The notes under the pieces were generated by a model, which worked only from the letters and a program-made list of their open reading frames with translations, was not told the DNA's origin and did not search any database. A program made the translations under genes and the position numbers. Positions 1 to 7,261 of a DNA stretch of 25,615 nucleotides are shown here, in pieces. The stretch's first letter is position 1. Every line of letters starts with the position of its first letter. The stretch covers positions 1 through 25,615 of the forward strand of contig CAMJJO010000010.1 of the NCBI GenBank assembly GCA_946406095.1, in the 5' to 3' direction. The DNA is from an uncultured Bacteroidales bacterium. Its GTDB lineage: Bacteria; Bacteroidota; Bacteroidia; Bacteroidales; UBA932.

Positions 1-545
1 TCCAGCGCGGAGGATTCGCTGACTTCCACTATGGTCATCGGGCCGAAGGCGCAATGGGGAGTGCCGGCGGGGATGTAGAAGAACTGGCCGGCGCGGGGTT
101 CGAGGGTATTGAGAAGCTTCACAGGATTGCCTTCAAGGCAGGATGTATATAGCTCGGAAGCCGTCACGTCGCGGCGGAAACCTATCAGCAGGCGCGAGCC
201 CTTATCTGCCGAAACCACATACCAGAGTTTCTCCTTCCCCAGATGGTCGTATCGGTCGCGCGCGGTCTCATCTTCCGGACTGACGCGGAGCGGCATCCTG
301 CCCTTCACGTTCAGCCTGCGTATCTGGAACGGAAACTGCACCCCGAAGGCGTCGAAAACGTGTTCTCCCGTCACACGGTCGAGATAAGTCTCCATCAACT
401 CTCCCAGGGTGCTGCCGGAGAGCCAGCCGTCGTGCACGAAAGTGTCGCGGTAGCCGAGATCCGCGAGGCGGAACTCCTCGCTCCCCCAGGGATAAGTGTC
501 TTCGATGCATGTGAGCCTGAACGGGTAGAGTTTCTTTTCTTCCAT
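1..545 (-). CDS. Type I phosphomannose-isomerase-like protein, 5' part (runs off window)
   Basis: Reading the minus strand from ATG at 545 gives 181 codons with no stop before the window edge, so the 3' part is missing. The protein has the layout of the short (about 315-residue) ManA family, a cupin enzyme that interconverts mannose-6-phosphate and fructose-6-phosphate. Visible landmarks are an N-terminal WGSEEF segment, PFQIRRLNVKG, GKEKLWYVV and the cupin motif FFYIPAGTPHCAFGP followed by IVEVSESS. In canonical members the motif QVHPDDE supplies two zinc ligands and GKTExWY a third. Here the corresponding stretches read RVSPEDE and GKEKLWY, so Gln, His and Glu appear replaced by Arg, Ser and Lys, while the His of GTPH is kept. 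The fold assignment is good, but isomerase activity is doubtful. It is divergent from the DJ-1 gene across a 44-bp gap. Confidence 0.8.
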   Translation of the reverse strand, partial: MEEKKLYPFRLTCIEDTYPWGSEEFRLADLGYRDTFVHDGWLSGSTLGELMETYLDRVTGEHVFDAFGVQFPFQIRRLNVKGRMPLRVSPEDETARDRYDHLGKEKLWYVVSADKGSRLLIGFRRDVTASELYTSCLEGNPVKLLNTLEPRAGQFFYIPAGTPHCAFGPMTIVEVSESSAL

Positions 546-589
546 ATTTTTCCTATATTTACAAACGCGAAGTTAATGAATTTTAAGAT

Positions 590-1165
590 ATGAAAGGCAT
601 TTATATATTTCTGGCCGATGGTTTCGAGGATGTCGAGGCCCTTGGCACCAACGACGTGCTGAGGCGCGCAGGGCTGCATTCCAAGCTGGTAGGCATAGGC
701 GAAGATCCGTTCGCCCAGAGTTCCCACGGGGTAATGGTGGGAGTGGATGAGAGTCTCCCTTATCTAGATATAGACCACTCAGGCACCACGGAAAAGGACG
801 TGCTCATCTTTCCGGGCGGAATGCCGGGCAGCAAGAGCCTGGCGGCCTGCAAGCCCCTTGTCAAGCTAATGCAGGAGCACTACGATGCCGGCGGCACCGT
901 GGCAGCCATCTGCGCAGCTCCCGGCCTGGTACTCAGCCAGTTGAAGGGGATTTCCGGAGCCACCGTCACCTGCTTCGACGGCTTCGAAGGGTATCTGGAG
1001 AAGGCTGGGGCACGCTTCGAACCCCGTCCCGCCATCTGCTCCGGCCGCATCATCACCGGCCGAAGCGCCGGGCACGCCCTATCCTTCGGCCTGGAAATTG
1101 TAGGGAAAGTATGTCCGGAAAAGGTGGAGCAAGTGCGTCACGCCCTCTATCTGGAAACTATCTAG
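590..1165 (+). CDS. DJ-1/PfpI family protein (YajL/ThiJ-like)
   Basis: This 191-residue protein has the single-domain length of the DJ-1 family. Its N-terminus, IYIFLADGFEDVEA, carries the conserved Glu (E16, equivalent to E18 of human DJ-1). The nucleophile elbow AAICAAPG places the reactive cysteine at C108. Family members act as glyoxalase, deglycase-like or redox-stress chaperone-like proteins, and sequence alone cannot separate these roles. It is cytoplasmic, with no signal peptide. It opens a cluster on the plus strand: the next gene starts 3 bases after its stop, so co-transcription is very likely. A TATATTTA box at 554-561 is a weak promoter candidate. Family confidence is high; the exact reaction is unknown. 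Confidence 0.93.
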   Translation: MKGIYIFLADGFEDVEALGTNDVLRRAGLHSKLVGIGEDPFAQSSHGVMVGVDESLPYLDIDHSGTTEKDVLIFPGGMPGSKSLAACKPLVKLMQEHYDAGGTVAAICAAPGLVLSQLKGISGATVTCFDGFEGYLEKAGARFEPRPAICSGRIITGRSAGHALSFGLEIVGKVCPEKVEQVRHALYLETI

Positions 1166-1168
1166 AGA

Positions 1169-1552
1169 ATGGAACTCAGACTGGACAAATACCTCTGGTG
1201 CATCCGCGTGTTCAAGACACGATCGGAGGCCACCGAAGCCTGCAAAGGCAACAAGGTGCAGGTAAACGGCGTTCCCAGCAAACCGTCGAAGGAAGTCAAG
1301 GTCGGCGATATGCTGGTGATCCGCAAAGGCCCGGTGGAATTGACCTACCGGGTGAAGGCGGGGCTTCACTCCCGTGTCGGAGCGGCGCTTGTGCCCGAAT
1401 ACGCCGAGAACCTCACGCCGGCAGCGGAACTGGACAAGCTTCACGCGCCGAAGGAGATCTTTTTCGTGAAGAGGGACAAGGGCACCGGCCGCCCCACCAA
1501 GAAAGACCGCCGCACCCTGGATGCACTCTGGGATGCCATGGATGAAAACTAA
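1169..1552 (+). CDS. hslR: S4-domain RNA-binding protein, Hsp15-like
   Basis: The 127-residue protein begins with an S4 RNA-binding domain (about residues 3-60: RLDKYLWCIRVFKTRSEA, then NKVQVNGVPSKPSKEVKVGD). It is followed by a basic tail containing RDKGTGRPTKKDRR. Length and layout match the Hsp15/HslR family (E. coli 133 residues), which binds 50S subunits carrying stalled nascent chains and helps recycle them; related RqcP proteins work in ribosome quality control. It starts 3 bases after the DJ-1 gene and ends 12 bases before the YugP peptidase gene, so the three probably share one transcript. The neighbours suggest a protein-damage or stress theme, which is inference. No missing residues were noted. 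Confidence 0.92.
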   Translation: MELRLDKYLWCIRVFKTRSEATEACKGNKVQVNGVPSKPSKEVKVGDMLVIRKGPVELTYRVKAGLHSRVGAALVPEYAENLTPAAELDKLHAPKEIFFVKRDKGTGRPTKKDRRTLDALWDAMDEN

Positions 1553-1564
1553 ACAATTGACAAT

Positions 1565-2236
1565 ATGAATTTTGCGTGGATAATAATGATAGTGGTGATG
1601 GTGCTTTCGCTGATTGTTCAGCAGACTCTCACCAATCGTTTCAAGAAGTATTCCCAGGTTGGCATCAACATGAGCGGTGCCGAAGTTTCGGCGCGCATGA
1701 TGGCCGACAACGGCATAAACGATGTGAAGATAGGTTCCGTGAACGGCCAGCTGACCGATCACTACGACCCATCCAAAAAGACGATCAACCTGTCGGATTC
1801 CGTGTATGCCCAGCGAAACATCGCCGCCGCTGCGGTTGCCGCCCATGAAACCGGGCACTGCATCCAGCACGCCAAAGGTTACGGCCCGCTCAAGCTTCGC
1901 AGCGCCATGGTGCCTGTGGTCAGCTTCGCCAACAATACCGTGCAGTGGGTGCTTCTTGCAGGAGTCATCTTCATCAACATCTTCCCCGGACTTTTGTGGA
2001 TAGGCATCGCGCTTTTCGCCCTTACCACCGTTTTCAGCCTGGTCACCCTCCCTGTGGAGATCGACGCCAGCAGGCGTGCCATCGCCTGGCTGGAATCATC
2101 CGGCATCGCCACCTACGAGACCCTTCCCATGGCCAAAGACGCCCTCAAATGGGCGGCCTACACCTACGTGATCGCGGCTCTCGGCTCCCTCGCCACTCTC
2201 TTCTACTACATAGGGATAGCCAGCAACAGACGGTAG
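1565..2236 (+). CDS. Membrane zinc metallopeptidase, YugP family
   Basis: This 223-residue integral membrane protein matches the YugP/Zn_peptidase_2 family. Transmembrane helix 1 is at about residues 3-20 (IIMIVVMVLSLIV). A zinc-binding HETGH motif lies at 94-98 inside AAVAAHETGHCIQHAKGY. Two hydrophobic segments follow (about 115-165), then the family motif LPVEIDASRRA and a C-terminal helix (about 197-218). HExxH supplies two zinc ligands and the catalytic Glu (E95). Substrates of this family are not established. It is the last gene of the DJ-1/Hsp15 cluster; the etfB gene begins 54 bases later behind its own promoter box. Confidence 0.92.
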   Translation: MNFAWIIMIVVMVLSLIVQQTLTNRFKKYSQVGINMSGAEVSARMMADNGINDVKIGSVNGQLTDHYDPSKKTINLSDSVYAQRNIAAAAVAAHETGHCIQHAKGYGPLKLRSAMVPVVSFANNTVQWVLLAGVIFINIFPGLLWIGIALFALTTVFSLVTLPVEIDASRRAIAWLESSGIATYETLPMAKDALKWAAYTYVIAALGSLATLFYYIGIASNRR

Positions 2237-2247
2237 AAAATTTTTAC

Positions 2248-2255
2248 TATCTTTG
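2248..2255 (+). promoter_or_regulatory. Bacteroidetes -7 box for the etfB operon
   Basis: TATCTTTG fits the Bacteroidetes -7 consensus TAnnTTTG and lies 35 bases before the etfB ATG, in the only sizeable gap upstream of etfBA. No clear TTTG -33 box is visible at the expected spacing. Confidence 0.6.
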
Positions 2256-2290
2256 CAATCCGAAAGGATATACTAAAACCTAGTTAAATT

Positions 2291-3163
2291 ATGAAATATA
2301 AGATCATCGTGCTGGCCAAGCAGGTCCCGGACACGCGCAACGTGGGCAAGGACGCAATGACCGAAGCCGGCACCGTCAACAGGGCGGCACTCCCGGCCAT
2401 CTTCAATCCCGACGACCTTCTCGCCCTCGAACAGGCACTCCAGATCAAAGAACAGAATCCCGGAACAAGCGTAGGCGTGCTCACCATGGGCCCGCCCCGT
2501 GCGGGAGAAATCATCCGCCAGGGGCTGTACCGCGGCGCCGACACGGGCTGGCTGCTGACCGACCGCCTCTTTGCGGGCGCCGATACGCTTGCCACCTCCT
2601 ACGCCCTGGCTACCGCAATCCGCAAGATAGGCATCCCCGACATAATCATCGGCGGACGCCAGGCAATCGACGGCGACACCGCCCAGGTGGGCCCTCAGGT
2701 TGCGCAGAAACTCGGCCTCAACCAAGTTACCTACGCCGAGGAAATCCTTAAGCTGGAAGATGGCAAGGCCACCATCCGCCGCCACATCGACGGAGGAGTG
2801 GAGACCGTGGTCGCTCCCCTGCCCCTGCTGATTACCGTGAACGGCAGCGCAACCCCTTGCAGGCCCTGCGACGCCAAACTCGTGATGAAATACAAACGCG
2901 CCAGCTGCCCGGCAGAACGCCCCGCAGAAGCCGGCAAGTATGATTATCTCTACGAGCAGAAACCCTACCTGACCCTCACCCAGTGGAGCGTCGCCGATGT
3001 AGATGGCGACCCTGCACAGTGCGGAGGTGCCGGATCCCCCACCAGGGTGAAGGCCGTGCAGAACATTGTTTTCCAGGCCAAGGAGAGCAAGACCCTGAGC
3101 GGCAGCGACGCCGACGTTGAAGGCCTGATTCAGGAATTGTTGAACGAAAAGATTATCGGGTAG
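2291..3163 (+). CDS. etfB: Electron transfer flavoprotein, beta subunit
   Basis: The 290-residue protein aligns along its length with EtfB/FixA: N-terminal IIVLAKQVPDT, the segment INPDDLLALEQAL-like (here FNPDDLLALEQAL), VLTMGPP and the nucleotide-binding signature GRQAIDGDTAQVGP at residues 122-135. EtfB pairs with EtfA to pass electrons from acyl-CoA dehydrogenases to a membrane or soluble acceptor. The DGDTAQVGP form of the signature is what I recall from ETFs of strict anaerobes, including bifurcating ones that bind a second FAD here, rather than the DDDxNQTGQ form of mitochondrial-type ETF that binds AMP. Bifurcation itself is inference. The etfA start lies 4 bases after the stop. Confidence 0.96.
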   Translation: MKYKIIVLAKQVPDTRNVGKDAMTEAGTVNRAALPAIFNPDDLLALEQALQIKEQNPGTSVGVLTMGPPRAGEIIRQGLYRGADTGWLLTDRLFAGADTLATSYALATAIRKIGIPDIIIGGRQAIDGDTAQVGPQVAQKLGLNQVTYAEEILKLEDGKATIRRHIDGGVETVVAPLPLLITVNGSATPCRPCDAKLVMKYKRASCPAERPAEAGKYDYLYEQKPYLTLTQWSVADVDGDPAQCGGAGSPTRVKAVQNIVFQAKESKTLSGSDADVEGLIQELLNEKIIG

Positions 3164-3167
3164 AGCT

Positions 3168-4190
3168 ATGAAAAACGTATTCGTATATTGCGAGATAGAA
3201 GGCACGACCGTTGCCGAAGTCTCCCAGGAACTGCTGACCAAGGGCCGCAAGCTTGCAAACCGCCTCGGAGTGCAGCTGCACGCAGTTGCAGCCGGAAGCG
3301 GCATCACCGGCAAAGTAGAGAGCCAGATCCTCCCCTACGGAGTGGACAAACTCTTCATCTTCGACGCCCCCGGCCTCTTCCCCTACACTTCCCTCCCCCA
3401 CACGGACATCCTCGTGAACCTCTTCAAGGAGGAGGATCCCCAGATCTGCCTGATGGGAGCCACCGTCATAGGCCGCGACCTCGGCCCGCGCGTGAGCTCC
3501 GCCCTTACCAGCGGCCTCACCGCCGACTGCACCCAGCTCGAAATCGGGGACTACGAAGACATCAAGACGCACGAGCAGTACTCCGACCTTCTCTACCAGA
3601 TACGTCCCGCTTTCGGAGGCAACATCGTTGCCACCATCGTGAATCCCGAGCACAGGCCCCAGATGGCCACTGTGCGCAGCGGCGTCATGCAGAAGCAGGT
3701 CCTGGACGAGAACTACAAGGGCGAGGTGGTTATCGCCGATGTAGACAAGTACGTGCCTGCCGAAGACTATGTGGTGAAGGTAATCGACCGCCACATCGAG
3801 GCAGCGAAGCACAACCTCAAGGGCGCCGCCATAGTGGTTGCCGGAGGATACGGCGTTGGAAGCAAGGAAGGATTCGACCAGCTCTTCACCCTCGCCAAGG
3901 AACTCCACGGAGAGGTGGGAGCCAGCCGCGCCGCGGTGGATGCCGGGTTCGTGGACCACGACCGGCAGATAGGCCAGACGGGCGTGACCGTGCATCCCAA
4001 GGTCTACATCGCCTGCGGCATCTCCGGCCAGATCCAGCACATCGCCGGCATGCGGGACAGCGGCATAATCATCTCCATCAACACCGACCCGGACGCCCCC
4101 ATCAACAAGATTGCGGACTACGTGATCATCGGCAAGGTGGAAGAGGTCGTGCCCAAACTCATCAAGTACTACAAAGCGAACAGCAAATAA
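3168..4190 (+). CDS. etfA: Electron transfer flavoprotein, alpha subunit
   Basis: This 340-residue EtfA/FixB protein has an N-terminal alpha/beta domain (about residues 1-200) with LMGATVIGRDLGPRVS. Its C-terminal FAD-binding domain shows GGYGVGSKEGFDQL, GASRAAVDAGFV, QIGQTGVTVHPKVYIA, GISGQIQHIAGM and INTDPDAPI, all hallmarks of the family. It forms the heterodimer with EtfB and holds the FAD that shuttles electrons between the dehydrogenase and its acceptor. It is cytoplasmic. It lies 4 bases after etfB and 13 bases before an acyl-CoA dehydrogenase gene, giving the common three-gene set of oxidant subunit pair plus its electron donor. Confidence 0.97.
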   Translation: MKNVFVYCEIEGTTVAEVSQELLTKGRKLANRLGVQLHAVAAGSGITGKVESQILPYGVDKLFIFDAPGLFPYTSLPHTDILVNLFKEEDPQICLMGATVIGRDLGPRVSSALTSGLTADCTQLEIGDYEDIKTHEQYSDLLYQIRPAFGGNIVATIVNPEHRPQMATVRSGVMQKQVLDENYKGEVVIADVDKYVPAEDYVVKVIDRHIEAAKHNLKGAAIVVAGGYGVGSKEGFDQLFTLAKELHGEVGASRAAVDAGFVDHDRQIGQTGVTVHPKVYIACGISGQIQHIAGMRDSGIIISINTDPDAPINKIADYVIIGKVEEVVPKLIKYYKANSK

Positions 4191-4203
4191 ACCGAACCCA
4201 ACT

Positions 4204-5913
4204 ATGGCAAACTACTATACCGACCATCCCGAACTGGAATTCCACCTCAGCCATCCCCTGATGAAGAGGGTCGTGGATCTGCGCGAGCATTTCTATGAGG
4301 ATAAGGATAAATTCGATTATGCCCCGGAGGATTTCGAGGACTGCATAGAGAACTACAAGCGCGTGCTGGAGATAATGGGAGACCTGGCTGCGAACGTATT
4401 CGCGCCCAACTCCGAAGCCGTGGACCTGGAAGGCCCGCACCTCGAGAACGGCCGCATGATATATGCATCCAAGACTGTGGAGAACATGGAGGCCGTTCGC
4501 AAGGCAGGCCTCAGCGGAGTCGCCCAGGCAAGGCGCTACGGCGGCCTCAACTTCCCCAACGTGACCTTCTCCATGCTCAACGAGATAGTTTCCGCCGCGG
4601 ATTCCAGCTTCCAGAACATATGGAGCCTGCAGTCCTGCGCCGACACCCTCTATGAGTTCGGGAGCGAGGAGCAGAGGAAAAAGTATATCCCCCGCATCTG
4701 CGCAGGCGAAACCATGAGCATGGACCTCACCGAACCCGATGCAGGATCCGACCTTCAGCGTGTGATGCTGAAAGCCACTTATGACGAGGCCGAAGGATGC
4801 TGGAGGCTGAACGGTGTGAAGCGGTTCATCACCAACGGCGATTCCGACGTGCATCTGGTGCTCGCCCGTTCCGAAGAGGGCACCACCGACGGACGCGGCC
4901 TTTCGATGTTCGTCTACGACAAGCGCAACGGCGGAGTGGACGTGCGCCACATCGAGCACAAGCTCGGCATCCACGGCTCCCCTACCTGCGAGCTGGTGTT
5001 CAAGAATGCCAAGGCAGAACTTGTGGGAGACACCCGCCTGGGCCTTATCAAATATGTGATGGCCCTTATGAACGGCGCCCGCCTGGGAATAGCCGCACAG
5101 AGCGTCGGCCTCAGCCAGGAGGCTTATAATGAGGCGATTGCATACGCCCGCGAGCGTGCCCAGTTCGGCAAGAAGATCATCGACTTCCCCGCAGTCTACG
5201 ACATCCTCGCCACCATGAAGGCGAAGTTGGACGCCGGCCGTTCGCTGCTCTACCAGACCGCCCGCTACGTGGACATCTACAAGGGCCTGGAAGACCTTCA
5301 GCGCTGCGGCGCGACTCTGACTCCCGAAGAGAAGCAGGAGATGAAGAAGTACTCCCGCCTCGCGGATGCCTTCACTCCCCTTTGCAAGGGTATGAACTCC
5401 GAGTACTGCAACCAGAACGCCTACGATGCCATCAGCGTGCACGGGGGATCCGGTTTCATAATGGAGTACAAATGCCAGCGGCTCTATCGCGACGCACGTA
5501 TCTTTAGTATCTACGAAGGCACCACCCAGTTGCAGGTCGTGGCGGCCATACGCTACATCACCAACGGCAGCTATCTGAACATCATGAAGGAGATGCTCGC
5601 AGACGAGGTTTCCGCTGAGCTTCAGCCACTTCGCGAGCGCGTCGCTAAGCTCGTGGCCCGCTACGAAGCCGCACTGGAGATCGCCAAGGCATACGGCCAG
5701 GAGACTCTGGACTTCGTTGCCCGCCACCTCTACGAGATGACAGGCGACATAATGATGAGCCTGCTGATCCTGCGCGATGCCACCGTCGCTCCCGATCTTT
5801 TCTCCCGCAGCGCCCATGTGTATGTGCGCCACGCCGAGGCAGATTTCGCCAGGCACGAGGCGTTCATCGCTACCGTGAAGGAAGAAGACCTGGAGAACTA
5901 CCGGACGGAGTAG
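4204..5913 (+). CDS. Acyl-CoA dehydrogenase family protein
   Basis: This flavoprotein of 569 residues has the acyl-CoA dehydrogenase core (about residues 30-450). Landmarks are SMDLTEPDAGSDLQ (flavin and substrate contacts), KRFITNG, LGIHGSPTCELVF, GARLGIAAQSVGLSQEAY, ARERAQFGK and IYEGTTQLQ, whose Glu (E438) sits at the catalytic-base position of medium-chain enzymes. About 120 extra C-terminal residues resemble the C-terminal extension of larger family members. It should oxidise an acyl-CoA to the enoyl-CoA and pass electrons to the EtfAB encoded just upstream. Chain-length specificity cannot be read from sequence. A strong hairpin follows 19 bases downstream, so it ends the operon. Confidence 0.95.
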   Translation: MANYYTDHPELEFHLSHPLMKRVVDLREHFYEDKDKFDYAPEDFEDCIENYKRVLEIMGDLAANVFAPNSEAVDLEGPHLENGRMIYASKTVENMEAVRKAGLSGVAQARRYGGLNFPNVTFSMLNEIVSAADSSFQNIWSLQSCADTLYEFGSEEQRKKYIPRICAGETMSMDLTEPDAGSDLQRVMLKATYDEAEGCWRLNGVKRFITNGDSDVHLVLARSEEGTTDGRGLSMFVYDKRNGGVDVRHIEHKLGIHGSPTCELVFKNAKAELVGDTRLGLIKYVMALMNGARLGIAAQSVGLSQEAYNEAIAYARERAQFGKKIIDFPAVYDILATMKAKLDAGRSLLYQTARYVDIYKGLEDLQRCGATLTPEEKQEMKKYSRLADAFTPLCKGMNSEYCNQNAYDAISVHGGSGFIMEYKCQRLYRDARIFSIYEGTTQLQVVAAIRYITNGSYLNIMKEMLADEVSAELQPLRERVAKLVARYEAALEIAKAYGQETLDFVARHLYEMTGDIMMSLLILRDATVAPDLFSRSAHVYVRHAEADFARHEAFIATVKEEDLENYRTE

Positions 5914-5932
5914 CGGCAGACGGCGTATACTC

Positions 5933-5962
5933 AAAAGGGGTGCTCGATCGAGTACCCCTTTT
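5933..5962 (+). terminator. Intrinsic terminator of the etfBA-acyl-CoA dehydrogenase operon
   Basis: A 13-bp stem (5933-5945 with 5950-5962, one G-T pair) with a GATC loop begins with AAAAGGGG and ends with CCCCTTTT. The A-run and T-run at the two sides allow termination in both directions, which suits the converging ribbon-helix-helix gene that ends at 5984. Confidence 0.85.
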
Positions 5963-5983
5963 AGTTTAAAACGTCCGGCTATG

Positions 5984-6211
5984 CTAAAACAGCGTTGGAT
6001 GGTTTTCGTCCAGCTCTTTGAGTATGTGCTCCATCGTGGCCTGACGGATAAGAGCACTGCGTGAGCGTACCCCGAACCGCTTGCAATACTCATTGATTGC
6101 AGCCATTTCTTTCTTGTTGAAGAATACGCTTTTGCGAATGGTTCGCATCAAAGATGCCCGTTCTTTGTCAAGATAGCGGGGATCTACGCCGTTTTTAGTT
6201 TTCCGTGCCAT
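5984..6211 (-). CDS. Small ribbon-helix-helix-like DNA-binding protein
   Basis: This basic protein has 75 residues. A predicted beta strand (about RKSVFFN, residues 26-32) is followed by two helices (KKEMAAINEYCKRFG and SRSALIRQATMEHILKEL), the beta-alpha-alpha order of ribbon-helix-helix proteins such as CopG/MobC-type regulators. The N-terminal tail is rich in Lys and Arg. No partner toxin or relaxase is adjacent, so neither an antitoxin nor a mobilisation role can be claimed. It lies 66 bases downstream of the RAYT-like transposase gene on the same strand, in DNA clearly more AT-rich than the flanks, suggesting a recently acquired island. It has its own -7 box only 4 bases before the ATG. 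Confidence 0.75.
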   Translation of the reverse strand: MARKTKNGVDPRYLDKERASLMRTIRKSVFFNKKEMAAINEYCKRFGVRSRSALIRQATMEHILKELDENHPTLF

Positions 6212-6215
6212 ATCG

Positions 6216-6223
6216 CAAAGATA
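6216..6223 (-). promoter_or_regulatory. -7 box directly abutting the ribbon-helix-helix gene start
   Basis: On the minus strand TATCTTTG (TAnnTTTG consensus) ends four bases before the ATG at 6211. Transcription from it would begin at or beside the start codon, giving a leaderless or nearly leaderless mRNA. A TTG at 6240-6242 is a poorly spaced -33 candidate (16 bases). Confidence 0.5.
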
Positions 6224-6239
6224 GTAATTATTTTTTTAT

Positions 6240-6262
6240 CAAGCCCATAACAGTATGGCTTG
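6240..6262. repeat. Small inverted repeat between the RAYT-like and ribbon-helix-helix genes
   Basis: CAAGCC (6240-6245) pairs with GGCTTG (6257-6262), with a few further pairs if one C is bulged. It lies just downstream of the transposase-like stop and overlaps the weak -33 candidate of the small gene. No T-run follows it on the minus strand, so it is not a convincing terminator for the upstream gene. It could be an operator or an end structure of the mobile unit. Confidence 0.4.
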
Positions 6263-6277
6263 GGCAGAAATACCAGG

Positions 6278-7192
6278 TTAAACCGGGCGGGGAAACATTC
6301 TCTCAACCTCCACCAAAGACAAACGAAGGACCTGAGCTATCTGCTTGTTGGAACTATTTAGACGCTTTTTCATTGACCTCGCCATCTCCAGCCTCTCAGA
6401 TGCCGCTAAACCACGGATACCGGATTCAGGACACCAGCTCCCGACTATCTGGAAAACCTCTTCGTTAGGCAACTGTATTCCTTCGCCTTTTAGACGTGCT
6501 ATTTCCACATCTGCCTCTCCCCGTCTGGTGAGCATCGAAAAATACTGATTTGCACTATTGAACAGGCTTTCCGTATGTTTATAATCCACAAAACTGCTGC
6601 GCAGAATCATGCCGTCGCGGACTTTGTATGAAGAAGGGAGAGTGACGTCGTGAGACCGACATATCTTACGGCGTTTCTCGATACTCAACGAATTCCAGGA
6701 CACACCATCCGTCATCATCCAGAGATTACCATTGAAAAACAGATTTCCGGAGCCCCACGGATAGCCTGTAGGTGTGCTATCCAACCGCGCCACATAAGCA
6801 TTTCTGTCGATATAACCAACATAGTTTCTGAACTGTTTAATATCCAGCACTTCATCTATCTGTATTCTCAACTCCTTAAGTGAGGGATTTCCTAAAGACA
6901 ACTGATAGCGCCGCATCTTTTCGCGAAGATGATCAGTGAACATCTCTGCATTAGAACGACGCCCCCTTCCCAGAACGTGATGATGATTGTTCATCACGCT
7001 ATCATCCAAAACTACAAATCCTGTTTCTGCAGCCGAGATGGCTACCAGATTGGAACCGACTATGAATTCTTCTTTTCTTTTGTAAAGCAGCCAGTTCAGA
7101 TGTTCCGTAGTAATCAGGAAGTATGGCCCTCCGGCTGCAAAGATGCGTTCACACTCCCGCTCCCGCATCCAAAAATCATTCGTCACGTGCAT
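6278..7192 (-). CDS. RAYT/Y1-type (HUH) transposase-like protein with C-terminal HTH
   Basis: I chose the ATG at 7192 (304 residues); the frame stays open upstream, but that part runs through hairpin repeats and looks non-coding. The N-terminal half carries VVLDDSVMNNHHHVLGRG, matching the MPNHVHLL-type HUH motif (His70 and His72) of IS200/REP-associated tyrosine transposases. FRNYVGYIDRNAYVARL corresponds to the YIHxNPVRAGL block, with Y124 or Y127 as candidate nucleophiles, and YPWGSG to YxWSS. The C-terminus (about 262-304) resembles a helix-turn-helix (NKQIAQVLRLSLVEVERMF), as in many RAYTs. Such proteins are domesticated single-strand DNA nucleases that bind and spread hairpin REP repeats. 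Two hairpin repeats lie just upstream. The frame is intact and AT-richer than its neighbours. Confidence 0.75.
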   Translation of the reverse strand: MHVTNDFWMRERECERIFAAGGPYFLITTEHLNWLLYKRKEEFIVGSNLVAISAAETGFVVLDDSVMNNHHHVLGRGRRSNAEMFTDHLREKMRRYQLSLGNPSLKELRIQIDEVLDIKQFRNYVGYIDRNAYVARLDSTPTGYPWGSGNLFFNGNLWMMTDGVSWNSLSIEKRRKICRSHDVTLPSSYKVRDGMILRSSFVDYKHTESLFNSANQYFSMLTRRGEADVEIARLKGEGIQLPNEEVFQIVGSWCPESGIRGLAASERLEMARSMKKRLNSSNKQIAQVLRLSLVEVERMFPRPV

Positions 7193-7261
7193 AACGCATC
7201 TCTTTTTTACAAAGAAGGGAAAACTTATTATTCTTTGCAAGAAACGACCGGCTTTTTTTTC

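Noticed and set aside
4162..6093. Long open frame antisense to the acyl-CoA dehydrogenase
   Set aside because: It mirrors the sense gene, has no recognisable family and runs across the operon terminator.
6262..6297. Possible third copy of the REP-like repeat 3' of the transposase-like gene
   Set aside because: Only GGGCAGAAA and a CGGGCGGGG block resemble the unit; no paired stem of the same form is present.
5984..7192. Toxin-antitoxin or mobilisation module
   Set aside because: A ribbon-helix-helix protein is present, but the neighbour is transposase-like and there is no toxin, relaxase or oriT-like sequence.
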